Of a stretch of DNA of 64,000 nt, positions 34,102-44,353 are shown piece by piece; the first letter of the stretch is position 1; the number at the start of each line of letters is the position of its first letter. The DNA comes from Anderseniella sp. Alg231-50. GTDB taxonomy: Bacteria; Pseudomonadota; Alphaproteobacteria; Rhizobiales; Aestuariivirgaceae. Made by a program: the position numbers and the translations under genes. Below the pieces are notes generated by a model. The model was given only the letters and a program-made list of their open reading frames with translations, made no database searches and had not been told where the DNA came from. The stretch covers positions 335,181 to 399,180 of the forward strand of contig NZ_LT703006.1 of the NCBI RefSeq assembly GCF_900149695.1, written 5' to 3'.

Positions 34102-34191
34102 TTGCATCACCTTTCACATTGGTTATTTTCATCCGGCCTGTGGTCACGCAATACGAGTTGCACCCGCCTGGCTGGCCGACGCCGGCAACCT

Positions 34192-34920
34192 TCAATCCAG
34201 CAGGTGCTGCACCAGTGTGCGGGCAAAGCCCGGCATGCGGTGGTGTACGTGGAAACCGGCGCGCCGGAAGATGACGATTTCATCGAGTTCCGGTTGGTCC
34301 TGCAGGTCGATGTAACTCATCATGCGGGCTTTCAGCTCGCGCGACGGGACATCGAAATCAAACACCGCGCACACAGCACTCATGCCGGCGTCTTCGATCA
34401 GCATGTAACCCGGTTGCCTTGTGGCATCCGATGTGGACAATCCTGCCTCCTCGAGCAGTTCGCGCTGCATGGAACCTTCGATGTCGAGCTTGCCGTCCTT
34501 GATGTCTTCCGGGTCCGGCGTGCCGGCCATCGGATAGACCCGGCCGCTGGTCGCGGTATAGGGCGCCATGCGCCCGAACAACAGGTGGCCTTCACTTGAG
34601 CGGACCACGGCACATCCGAACACGTTGCGTATGCCGGCCTCTGCCGGCAGGCCCTTGTCCTTGCAGTACAGGAACGACGCATAGTCTGTTTTATGGATTT
34701 CGCCGCTCAGACAACCGCCGTTCAGGCTGTGCTTACCCATAACCATCACCTGGCCATTGAACAGTGCCGGTTTGTCGACGAGAGCCTTGTTCCAGAACCG
34801 CTTGACCGCAGCCGCATTGTCTTCAGCCCACGCCCACGGGGTGTCGGTGACAGCGAGGTCACACGATTGCAGAGGTACAATCTCGGTCTGCGCCTCCGCG
34901 GCTTTGCGCGCTACAGCCAT
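34192..34920 (-). CDS. NUDIX hydrolase
   Basis: 242 residues from ATG 34920, overlapping the end of the GNAT gene by 10 bp. The Nudix box is recognisable by its second half, MQRELLEEAGLS, with metal-binding glutamates; the first half (TPDPEDIKDGKLDIEG) departs from the strict spacing. An N-terminal domain of about 100 residues precedes it, as in NADH pyrophosphatase-like and Tnr3-like enzymes. It hydrolyses a nucleoside-diphosphate-linked substrate that cannot be told here. Confidence 0.8.
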   Translation of the reverse strand: MAVARKAAEAQTEIVPLQSCDLAVTDTPWAWAEDNAAAVKRFWNKALVDKPALFNGQVMVMGKHSLNGGCLSGEIHKTDYASFLYCKDKGLPAEAGIRNVFGCAVVRSSEGHLLFGRMAPYTATSGRVYPMAGTPDPEDIKDGKLDIEGSMQRELLEEAGLSTSDATRQPGYMLIEDAGMSAVCAVFDFDVPSRELKARMMSYIDLQDQPELDEIVIFRRAGFHVHHRMPGFARTLVQHLLD

Positions 34921-35366
34921 TTGCGCATGCGCGGCAACATCCGCCCCGGTATGGAACCCGACGGCGCCTGCCCGATAACGCTGCATCCCATCGCGGTGTA
35001 AAACTTCACAGCGGCAGGATCAGCGTCCAGTTTTATCGCCTTGGCCGCCATGGCAACCGCCCTTTCCTCCAGCGCCGCCCACAGTATCCGCCCGACACCG
35101 GACCGTTTGACATCAGGGTCGACGTACAAGGAATAAACCTCAAGCACGTCATTTTCCAGTCGGATGTCAAAGAAACCAACAGGCTTGCTGTTCGCTTCCG
35201 ATATCCAGATCCCACCTTCAGCAATGATTGCAGGCGTAACCGCCAGCTCATCCCGGCACGCCTCCATGAAGTCTGCCTCATAACCATTGGATGCCTTGGA
35301 GCGAAACGCCAGGTCGCTGAGTGCGCCAGCATCGATTGCGACCGCTCTTCGTAAAACGGCACTCAT
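34911..35366 (-). CDS. GNAT family N-acetyltransferase
   Basis: 151 residues. Acetyl-CoA-binding motif A region LEVYSLYVDPDVKRSGVGRILWAALEERA with the R-x2-G-x-G loop, and the C-terminal KFYTAMGC. Its start overlaps the aminotransferase stop (ATGA) and its end overlaps the NUDIX start, so the three are one operon. The acceptor is unknown. Confidence 0.88.
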   Translation of the reverse strand: MSAVLRRAVAIDAGALSDLAFRSKASNGYEADFMEACRDELAVTPAIIAEGGIWISEANSKPVGFFDIRLENDVLEVYSLYVDPDVKRSGVGRILWAALEERAVAMAAKAIKLDADPAAVKFYTAMGCSVIGQAPSGSIPGRMLPRMRKWL

Positions 35367-36586
35367 GTGACTTTGGGCATGGCGGCGCGCAATAGGCGGC
35401 CGAGACGCATCATGCCTTCCTCGATCTGGTCACTGGACATGCAGGAGTAACTCAGGCGAAGCGTGTTCTCATTGCTGCCGTCAGCAAAGAACGGCCTGCC
35501 CGGCACGAAGGCCACCTTCTCGGTTTCCAACGAACGGGCCAGCAGATCGGCAGCATCGATACCTTCTGGCAGTCTGACCCAGATGAACATGCCGCCTTCC
35601 GGCCTGGTCCATGACACGCCGTCGGGCATGTGTTTCGCAAGCGCTGCCAGCATGCTGTCACGGCGTTCACGGTAGACCGCATTGGCCTTGGCCACCTGGG
35701 CATCGAAACACGCCCGGGCAACCTGGTTGGTCGCCATCTGGTTGATGGTTGCCGAGTGCAGGTCTGCTGCCTGTTTCATCATCACCAGCCGGTCGATGAT
35801 ATCGCGCCGCGCACATACCCATCCAACCCGCAATCCGGGCGACAGCGTCTTGGAAAATGTGCCGCAATAGATGGTGCGAGCTTCGTTGATACTGCCGCAG
35901 CGCTCAATGTCCAGCGCCTGGATGGGCGGGATCGCCTCTCCGTCATAGCGCAGTTCCTGATAGGCCCCGTCCTCGATGATGGCGATATCCAGCTCGTCGG
36001 CGAGATCCAGTGCCCGGTTGCGCTGCGCCAGGGTCAGAGTCTCCCCGGTCGGATTGAGAAAATCAGACGACATGTAGGCAAACTTGACTTCACCTCCCGC
36101 AGCTTCTGCGTTTGCCGCAAAATCGCTGGCCGACCGGTTGCCCATCATGGCAAGGCGATCATAGTTCGGTTCATACGGGTTGAAGGCCAGCAGCGCGCCC
36201 ATATAGGCCGGCCATGTCACCAGGGCGGTGTCGCCCGGATTCAGGAACAGCTTGCCGAGATAGTCCAACGCCTGCTGCGAGCCTGACATCATGACGATGT
36301 TTTCAAGCTCGCACTTGACACCGATCCGGCCCATGTACTGAACCAGCCACTCCCGCAACGGCGCATAGCCTTCACTGGGAGCGTATTGCAGCGCGGCCTG
36401 GTGTTCGGGACCGGACATGATGGTGTCAAAGGCGGCCCTGAACTGTTCCGCCGGAAACAGCTTCGGATCAGGAATACCGCCGGCAAAGGAAATGATATCC
36501 GGACGACCGAGCAGTTTCAGCAGTTCACGGATTTCCGACGCGTGCATGCGTGAAGTACGTGACGCCAGTTTCAGCGTGTCGGTCAT
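35363..36586 (-). CDS. PLP-dependent aminotransferase (fold type I)
   Basis: 407 residues, class I/II aminotransferase resembling 2-aminoadipate/aromatic aminotransferases (LysN, MocR-type catalytic domain without the regulator). Features: ISFAGGIPDPKLFP near the N-terminus, LQYAPSEGYAPLREWL, the Asn-Pro-x-Gly motif (FLNPTGETL), ED-x-AYQELRY for the PLP ring, and the Schiff-base Lys in GTFSKTLSPGLRVGW near residue 245. First gene of the aminotransferase-GNAT-NUDIX(-Rid) operon. The substrate is not determinable from sequence. Confidence 0.9.
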   Translation of the reverse strand: MTDTLKLASRTSRMHASEIRELLKLLGRPDIISFAGGIPDPKLFPAEQFRAAFDTIMSGPEHQAALQYAPSEGYAPLREWLVQYMGRIGVKCELENIVMMSGSQQALDYLGKLFLNPGDTALVTWPAYMGALLAFNPYEPNYDRLAMMGNRSASDFAANAEAAGGEVKFAYMSSDFLNPTGETLTLAQRNRALDLADELDIAIIEDGAYQELRYDGEAIPPIQALDIERCGSINEARTIYCGTFSKTLSPGLRVGWVCARRDIIDRLVMMKQAADLHSATINQMATNQVARACFDAQVAKANAVYRERRDSMLAALAKHMPDGVSWTRPEGGMFIWVRLPEGIDAADLLARSLETEKVAFVPGRPFFADGSNENTLRLSYSCMSSDQIEEGMMRLGRLLRAAMPKVT

Positions 36587-36689
36587 GGCTGCCTCCGGTT
36601 GGACATTGGGTGGAGGATGCTGCGCTTAACGGAAATTTATGTCAATATTGCTGACCTATTAATTGAACATGACAGCGATGCAGAAACTG

Positions 36690-36716
36690 AAAAGGGCTGC
36701 GGAACATCCGCAGCCC
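36690..36716 (-). terminator. Intrinsic terminator of ilvC
   Basis: GGGCTGCGGA, loop of three, TCCGCAGCCC: a 10-bp perfect stem followed on the minus strand by TTTT. It begins 33 bp after the ilvC stop. Confidence 0.8.
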
Positions 36717-36749
36717 ATAAGGAATGTAGTTAGCTCATTCGAGACAGGT

Positions 36750-38466
<1,717 letters not shown>

Positions 38467-38484
38467 TGAACTGACCCTTCATTA

Positions 38485-38507
38485 CCGTACCGTACGGTAC
38501 AGTACGG
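38485..38507. promoter_or_regulatory. TetR operator palindrome
   Basis: CCGTACCGTACGGTACAGTACGG. The central GTACCGTACGGTAC (38487-38500) is perfectly self-complementary, and the outer half-sites CCGTA/TACGG extend it. It ends 41 bp before the start of the regulator gene, a usual place for autorepression. Confidence 0.72.
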
Positions 38508-38556
38508 CGTATTTAGAGGTATACTCGCCGACTTGCAACAGGTTTTTTCAAATGAC

Positions 38557-40341
38557 TTATCCCCCCATGGGCCAGGTCAGCATGATCGCCGGCACTGCCA
38601 GCAGCACAACCAGTATTTCCATGATCAGCCCCATGCGGGCGTAGTCGGTGAAGTGGTATCCGCCGGGGCCCATCACCAGCGTATTGGACTGATGCCCGAT
38701 CGGCGTCAGGAACGGCGCAGCAGCACCCACCGCCACGGCCATCAGGAATGCATCAGGGTTGGCATCAAGGCCAATGGCGACACGAACACCGATGGGAGCC
38801 ATCAGGATCGCCGTGGTTGCGTTCGGCACCATGTCCGACATCCACATCGACACCGTCATCAGCAGCGCCAGCACCGCCCATACCGGCATGGAACCGGCAT
38901 TCTCCACAATGGAGCTGGCGATCAGATCGGTACCGCCGGTGGCGTCCAGCGCCTGGCCGATCGGGATCATCGCCCCGAGCAACACCAGCACCGGCCATTC
39001 CACCCCGTCATATATTTCGTTGATGGAAATACAGGCAAACAGGATCATCGCCACACACGCTGTCACAAAGGCCACCGGCACCGACACCATCCCGCTTGAC
39101 GCCGCCAGGATGGCAACGGCGAAAATGCCTGCCGGCAGTACTGCCCGCGTGCCGCCGTGCAAGGGCTGCAGGCCGCGTTTTTCAAGCACCATGCAGCCCA
39201 GTGACTCCAGGGCCACTTCCATCTGTTCGGCTTCTCCCTGCAGCAACAGCACATCGCCGGTGCGGAACTTGATGTTGCGCAGTCTTGCAATGGGACGGTC
39301 GCCGGCCCGCGACAGGGCCAGCAGGTTGATGCCATACCGCGCGTGCAGCCTGACACCGCGCATGGACTTGCCCTCAAGCATGGAATTGGGCATCACCACG
39401 GCCTCGACGACCTGCACAGCTTCGGTCCTGAAACCGGCTGGTGCGGCTTCCGGTGTACCCAGCTTGGACAGCTTTTTGCCGTCAGCCAGCGGGTTGATGA
39501 CAACCGGATCGCCTTCCAGGATCAGCGTGTCCCGCGCCCTGAATTTTTCGCGGGCGGCCGGTGCCTGGCGGCGTACGCCATTGCGCACGATCGCCATCAC
39601 CGTCACTTCATTCTCGCATTCGGCTTCCAGCTGGCTGATCCGTTTCCCGACCAGAGGCGAGCCTTCCGGCAGCGAAGTCTCGAACGTGTAACTTTCCACC
39701 TGGGTCAGGGCGCTGGTCAACTTGGGTGCGATGCGGGTCGGCAGGAACCGCCATCCGATCAGCGATACATAGATCACACCGCCAATGCACACGACCAGTC
39801 CGACAGGCGCAAAGTCGAACATGGCGAACGGCTGCCCGGTCAGATCCTGCCGGAAGCTCGAAATAACAATATTGGGTGGTGTGCCGATCAGCGTCACCAT
39901 GCCACCCAGCAACGTGGCAAACGACAGCGGCATCAGCACCAGCGATGGCGACCGGCGGGCTTTCAGGGCATTGCGCAACGTTACCGGCAGCATAAGCGCA
40001 AGCGCACCGACATTGTTCATGAAACACGACAGGAATGCGCCAAGCGCACTGCCGGCAGCCACCTGTAAAGTTGTTGTCCGGCGGGTCGGCGACAAAAACC
40101 GCACCAGATAGTCCACCAGGCCGGAATTCTGCAGGGTGCGGGAAATGATCAGCACAGCAGCAACTGTAATGACAGCCGGATGGGCAAACCCCTGAAACGC
40201 CCTGTCCGGCGGCACGACACCGCCATAAACACCGGCCAGCAGCGCCATGACAGCAATAATGTCATAGCGCACCTTCCCCCACAGGAAACACGCCATCGCT
40301 ATCGCGATAATCCCGAAAACCGTCAGTTGTTCCAACGTCAT
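38557..40341 (-). CDS. SLC13-family permease with RCK_C domains
   Basis: 594 residues from ATG 40341. Citrate/sulfate-type transporter core (CitMHS/Na_sulph_symp): membrane helices in residues about 1-190 and 400-594 with GTPPNIVIS and a second PNATTAILM-type repeat. Two TrkA-C/RCK_C domains lie between (about 205-290 and 300-380: LVGKRISQLEAECENEVTVMAI; MLEGKSMRGVRLHARYGINLLAL). This split architecture is typical of putative sulfate, dicarboxylate or arsenite-type permeases of bacteria. The substrate is unknown. Confidence 0.9.
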   Translation of the reverse strand: MTLEQLTVFGIIAIAMACFLWGKVRYDIIAVMALLAGVYGGVVPPDRAFQGFAHPAVITVAAVLIISRTLQNSGLVDYLVRFLSPTRRTTTLQVAAGSALGAFLSCFMNNVGALALMLPVTLRNALKARRSPSLVLMPLSFATLLGGMVTLIGTPPNIVISSFRQDLTGQPFAMFDFAPVGLVVCIGGVIYVSLIGWRFLPTRIAPKLTSALTQVESYTFETSLPEGSPLVGKRISQLEAECENEVTVMAIVRNGVRRQAPAAREKFRARDTLILEGDPVVINPLADGKKLSKLGTPEAAPAGFRTEAVQVVEAVVMPNSMLEGKSMRGVRLHARYGINLLALSRAGDRPIARLRNIKFRTGDVLLLQGEAEQMEVALESLGCMVLEKRGLQPLHGGTRAVLPAGIFAVAILAASSGMVSVPVAFVTACVAMILFACISINEIYDGVEWPVLVLLGAMIPIGQALDATGGTDLIASSIVENAGSMPVWAVLALLMTVSMWMSDMVPNATTAILMAPIGVRVAIGLDANPDAFLMAVAVGAAAPFLTPIGHQSNTLVMGPGGYHFTDYARMGLIMEILVVLLAVPAIMLTWPMGG

Positions 40342-40497
40342 AAAAGCCAAACCGCATCCAGCGCGCCGCCCGCACTGAGCAAAGGCTAGCAGTCATGCAA
40401 GCTCATTGCCAGTAGCGTAACGGCACCCGATGGGCACAAGAATAGCCGCTCGTTTGACTGCAGAATCGGGGTGCGTTCGCCGCATGTATGGCGTTGG

Positions 40498-41475
40498 TCA
40501 TGCCTTGGCGGGCGCGCAAACCTGACAGGTTTTGTCACATTGCGAGCACCTGTATTCTCCCAGAAAATTCCGCAGCAGGAGCTCTACACTGGGGGTTTCA
40601 GCCTGCTCGGCCAGGCTGATCAGCCTGGCTATGACCGGCTTTGTTTGCTCATCGAGGTCATCATATGGCTTCACCATGCCATCAGCGCGCTTTGCCTCGC
40701 CTTCCTGCCAGTCGAGCATGGCGCGGTCAGCTTCCCGGGTGTGGGCCGGTCCACCCTCACTGTTGTCGAAATACAGCGCCATCAGATCACCGAACAGGAT
40801 ATAGTCGATGCTGGTGCCACATGCAGCGCACCTGAACGAGCCATCCTCTCCACTGTTGAGCAGTTGCGCAAGCTCGGGCAGTTTCCCGACTGCCGCGATG
40901 CCACTTAACAGATAACGCGGAATGTACTCATCGTCTGAATGTTCGTGAAAGGTCCGTTCGCACAACGATCCGATGTCCGGCAGTAACGCCATGAAGCTGT
41001 CACGAATGTCTTCGAACTTTCGAAGTTCATCGTCGCCGGGCGGTTCCAGATCCATGATGTCACGGTGATCTGTGGACATCTGCTGTCCCACCCCCTTCCC
41101 CGGTTTTGCTCGGTAAGGATCGCGCGTTTGCTCCCAGCATTCCAGGTTGAGGGCAAGACCGTTCAGACTGTCGTTTGCACGGGCATCTTTTCCCGGTCTG
41201 CTGAACGCACATAAGGCGAGGTGACCAAGAAAGACTGCGATGTCCATGCGCTGCACCACATTGTCGTCGGGCTGTGCCAGCTTGAGCAGGTAAGGTGCCG
41301 CGGCGTATGTTGCGCCATAGCATGTTTCCTGATGGATCAGTTCACCATGCATGAGGTCGCCTGCGGCCTCTTCGTCCCAATGCTCTGCGAGTGCCACAAG
41401 TCCAAGCGGGATGTCCCCGGCGAAACCGTATGCGGTGTTGAGTTTGCACCACAGTGGGTCTGACAACGCAAGCAT
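40498..41475 (-). CDS. Hypothetical protein with C-terminal zinc-ribbon-like cysteines
   Basis: 325 residues; family not recognised. The N-terminal half is helical, with LHQ/IHQETCYGATYAAAPYLLKLAQ, like HEAT/ARM-type regulatory or immunity-like proteins. Cysteines cluster in the second half: RCAACGTS near residue 218 and RCSQCDKTCQVC at the C-terminus, plausible zinc sites. Its start shares one base with the pdxJ stop (TGATG), so it is translationally coupled to pdxJ. No function can be given. Confidence 0.7.
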   Translation of the reverse strand: MLALSDPLWCKLNTAYGFAGDIPLGLVALAEHWDEEAAGDLMHGELIHQETCYGATYAAAPYLLKLAQPDDNVVQRMDIAVFLGHLALCAFSRPGKDARANDSLNGLALNLECWEQTRDPYRAKPGKGVGQQMSTDHRDIMDLEPPGDDELRKFEDIRDSFMALLPDIGSLCERTFHEHSDDEYIPRYLLSGIAAVGKLPELAQLLNSGEDGSFRCAACGTSIDYILFGDLMALYFDNSEGGPAHTREADRAMLDWQEGEAKRADGMVKPYDDLDEQTKPVIARLISLAEQAETPSVELLLRNFLGEYRCSQCDKTCQVCAPAKA

Positions 41476-42233
41476 CAGGAAGACGTCTCTTCACCACACG
41501 CGGCCCGGAACCGCTCTACGGCAACCGCCATGCCGTACTCGAGCGCCTCAGCCGTGAGCCCGTGCCCAATGGAGACTTCGTCAATCCACGGCGCGCGCGC
41601 CAATAGCGGCGGCAGGTTGGCGACCGTCAGGTCATGACCGGCATTCAGGCCAAGGCCTGCATCGCGGGCGATCTCAGCCGCGGCCTGCAGCTTGTCCAGT
41701 TCCTTACTCGCTGCATCGTCGTCATCGAAGGTCGCACCATAAGGCCCGGTATACAGCTCAGCCCGGTCGGCGCCGGTTTCCGCTGCGATTGCGATGGTTT
41801 CGGCATCAGCATCGGCGAACAATGAAACCCGCATCCCCTCGCCCTTGAGCCGGGCAACAACAGGTTTGAGGAAATTGTGCTGCGACCTGAAATCCCAGCC
41901 GTGATCGGACGTGGCCTGTGCCGGATCATCGGGTACCAGGGTGACCTGGTGAGGGTGTACTTCAAGCGCTATTTCCATAAGCCGGTCATCAGGGTAGCCC
42001 TCGATGTTAAACTCCGCATCCGGGTATTGGGCCACAAGGTCAGCCAGCGGCTGCACGTCGGAGCGCCGGACATGGCGCTCGTCGGGTCGCGGATGCACGG
42101 TAATCCCCCAGGCGCCCGCCTCCAGCGCGGTCCGTGACAGGCCCACAACCGACGGCCACGGCAGATCGCGCCGGTTGCGCAACTGGGCAATGGCATTGAC
42201 GTTTACAGACAGCTTAGTCGTCATTGTACTCAT
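41475..42233 (-). CDS. pdxJ: Pyridoxine 5'-phosphate synthase
   Basis: 252 residues; an internal ATG at 42224 is equally possible. TIM barrel with [54 protein letters not shown] and NAGHDLT near the end, all PdxJ motifs. It condenses 1-deoxyxylulose 5-phosphate with aminoacetone phosphate to PNP, the last step of the DXP-dependent vitamin B6 route. It belongs to the tail of the ilvB operon, 14 bp after the LysE-type gene. PLP is the cofactor of the branched-chain aminotransferase, which may explain the grouping. Confidence 0.96.
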   Translation of the reverse strand: MSTMTTKLSVNVNAIAQLRNRRDLPWPSVVGLSRTALEAGAWGITVHPRPDERHVRRSDVQPLADLVAQYPDAEFNIEGYPDDRLMEIALEVHPHQVTLVPDDPAQATSDHGWDFRSQHNFLKPVVARLKGEGMRVSLFADADAETIAIAAETGADRAELYTGPYGATFDDDDAASKELDKLQAAAEIARDAGLGLNAGHDLTVANLPPLLARAPWIDEVSIGHGLTAEALEYGMAVAVERFRAACGEETSS

Positions 42234-42247
42234 CCATGTTCACCGCT

Positions 42248-42844
42248 TCAGCGCAGCATCGGCCACAAGCTGACAACAAGCAAGATCGCCATAGAGATAT
42301 TGAATATTTTCAACCTTGTGGGATGGCTCAGCCATTCCCTCAGCATGGACCCAAACATTGTCCAGATTGACGCAGACGGCAAATTAACAAGGAAAAACGC
42401 CACAGCAACCACGATAATCGAGACGGTTGCGTTGGCTGCATTGGTATACGTTGCCATGGCCACGACAGCTATTGCCCACGCCTTCGGGTTGACCCACTGA
42501 AACGCTGCCGCTTCCAGGAAACTCAACGGTCTGGCGCTTTCGCTGCTGCCTTCGGATATTGACCGTGACATGGCAATACGCCAGGCGAGATAAATCAGGT
42601 AGGCGCCCCCGGCCACTTTCAACGCCAGATACAGGGCTGGCACGCGCTGCAGCATTTCACCCAGCCCGAAACCGACACTGAGTAACAAGGCAAGGAAACC
42701 AAACCCGATGCCCAGCATATGCGGGATAGTTTTGCGGAACCCGTAGTTCACGCCGGACGCAAGCAGCATCAGGGTGTTTGGACCCGGTGTCGCGGAAGTC
42801 GCGAAGGCAAACCCAACCAGGGACACCAATATTCCCAGTTCCAC
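42248..42844 (-). CDS. LysE/RhtB family amino acid exporter
   Basis: 198 residues from GTG 42844, with GAGG six bases upstream. Six hydrophobic helices. The family signature is SATPGPNTLMLLASGVNYGF (residues about 17-36), and FQWVNPKAWAIAV is the second typical block. Inner-membrane exporter of amino acids such as homoserine, threonine or branched-chain residues. It starts 7 bp after ilvH, which hints at branched-chain amino acids as cargo. Confidence 0.92.
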   Translation of the reverse strand: MELGILVSLVGFAFATSATPGPNTLMLLASGVNYGFRKTIPHMLGIGFGFLALLLSVGFGLGEMLQRVPALYLALKVAGGAYLIYLAWRIAMSRSISEGSSESARPLSFLEAAAFQWVNPKAWAIAVVAMATYTNAANATVSIIVVAVAFFLVNLPSASIWTMFGSMLREWLSHPTRLKIFNISMAILLVVSLWPMLR

Positions 42845-42851
42845 TGCGACC

Positions 42852-43406
42852 TCAGACTTTCAGGGCTTCAGGCCCGCGCGAGATTGCCGTTACGCCCGTG
42901 CGCACGACTTCCGTCAGGCCGATCGGCTGCATCAGCGAGATGAACTGCTCAACCTTGCGGGACTTGCCGGTTATCTCGAACACGAAGGAATTCTGGGTAA
43001 CATCGACAACCCGTGCCCGGAAAGCATCCGCCAGACGCAGGGCTTCCATGCGGTGCTCACCTTCGCCGGCCACCTTGATCAGCGCCAGCTCGCGCTCGAT
43101 GGCCTCTCCGGTCACCGTAAGGTCGGCAACCGAATGGACAGGCACCATGCGCTCAAGCTGAGCCTTGATCTGTACCAGCACTTCGGCGGTGCCCGACGTG
43201 ACAATGGTAATGCGCGAGACATGCGCCTCATGTTCGGTTTCAGAAACGGTGAGGCTTTCGATGTTATAGCCGCGGCCAGAGAACAGCCCGATGACCCTTG
43301 CCAGGACACCCGGTTCATTATCCACCACGATGGACAATGTGTGCTTTTCGATCGGATCCTTGTTGTCTTCCAGGAAGTACGCCGAAGCGGGTTGTTGCGT
43401 GCTCAT
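42852..43406 (-). CDS. ilvH: Acetolactate synthase small (regulatory) subunit
   Basis: 184 residues. N-terminal ACT domain (HTLSIVVDNEPGVLARVIGLFSGRGYNIESLTVSETE) binds valine for feedback inhibition. The C-terminal ALS_ss_C domain has LALIKVAGEGEHR and DVTQNSFVFEITGKSRKVEQFI. It activates and regulates IlvB. Unlike the usual ilvBH arrangement an EamA transporter gene lies between it and ilvB. Its start overlaps that gene's stop (ATGA). Confidence 0.97.
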   Translation of the reverse strand: MSTQQPASAYFLEDNKDPIEKHTLSIVVDNEPGVLARVIGLFSGRGYNIESLTVSETEHEAHVSRITIVTSGTAEVLVQIKAQLERMVPVHSVADLTVTGEAIERELALIKVAGEGEHRMEALRLADAFRARVVDVTQNSFVFEITGKSRKVEQFISLMQPIGLTEVVRTGVTAISRGPEALKV

Positions 43407-44332
43407 GGTTTTAAAACTCCCTTTTCAGCTAGCGGGGCAGGACTGCCAAGCACCAGCCCGCCTCTCGCTATCAATATACCCAATGTGATGAGGCCAAGCG
43501 CGACCAGCGCGTTCGGTCCCGGAATTTCTGAAAACAGCAGCGCAGCCCACAAGACACCGGCAATCGGCACCAGCAGATTGAGTTGGCTGAAAAAGCTTGC
43601 CCCGGCGCGACCAATGATCGCGAACATGATCAAAGTTGCAATCGCTGCGTGCAACACCCCCAGGGTTACGACGGCGGACCAGGCCGTCGCGCCTGCCTGG
43701 ACCGTCAGCGGGTCTTCCAGCAGGAAGGCGAACGGCACCACCATGACAGCAGACAACGCAATGATCATGGTCACGGCCGCGATCTTGTCCGGTGCCTGCA
43801 TGCGCCGGATCAAAACCGCATTGAAACCGTAACTCGCCGCAGCAGTCAGCAATGCAAGCATGGCGACAAGATCAGCGGTCAGGCCGTGCAATGCGGCCTG
43901 TCCGACCAGCACACACAACCCCACGAGGCCAACGATCATGCCGGTTACCTTTCGCGAGTTCAGCTTGTCATCTACAGTAAAGACATGTGCCAAAACCATA
44001 GTGAGCAGCGGCATCACGCCCATCAATATCGCGGCAGTGCCGGGCGAGATCGTCTGTTGCCCCCACGCTATCAGACAAAACGGCAATGCATTTCCGGTCA
44101 CGGCACTGGCCAGTAGCATCCACCACACACTCTTGCCTTTCGGAAATGACCGCTTTGTCACGGCCATGACCAGCAACAGGAACACCGCTGCCAAAAACAG
44201 CCTGATCGCCGTCATGGTAATTGGCGGCACTTCGTCGACACCGACCTTGATGAAGACAAACGACGACCCCCAGATGGCTGACAACAAGAGCAGCAATCCG
44301 TAATCACCCGCATTTGGAAGTCGATGCGCCAT
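43403..44332 (-). CDS. DMT/EamA family transporter inserted between ilvB and ilvH
   Basis: 309 residues, ten helices in two EamA repeats (LLLLSAIWGSSFVFIKVGVDEVPP is the first repeat signature; AVLWAALLFSEIPGPNALVALGLITLG the second). These carriers export amino acids and other metabolites. It starts 21 bp after ilvB and overlaps ilvH, so it must be transcribed with both. Confidence 0.92.
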   Translation of the reverse strand: MAHRLPNAGDYGLLLLLSAIWGSSFVFIKVGVDEVPPITMTAIRLFLAAVFLLLVMAVTKRSFPKGKSVWWMLLASAVTGNALPFCLIAWGQQTISPGTAAILMGVMPLLTMVLAHVFTVDDKLNSRKVTGMIVGLVGLCVLVGQAALHGLTADLVAMLALLTAAASYGFNAVLIRRMQAPDKIAAVTMIIALSAVMVVPFAFLLEDPLTVQAGATAWSAVVTLGVLHAAIATLIMFAIIGRAGASFFSQLNLLVPIAGVLWAALLFSEIPGPNALVALGLITLGILIARGGLVLGSPAPLAEKGVLKP

Positions 44333-44353
44333 AAGGTGTGTCCGTGCCGGCCG

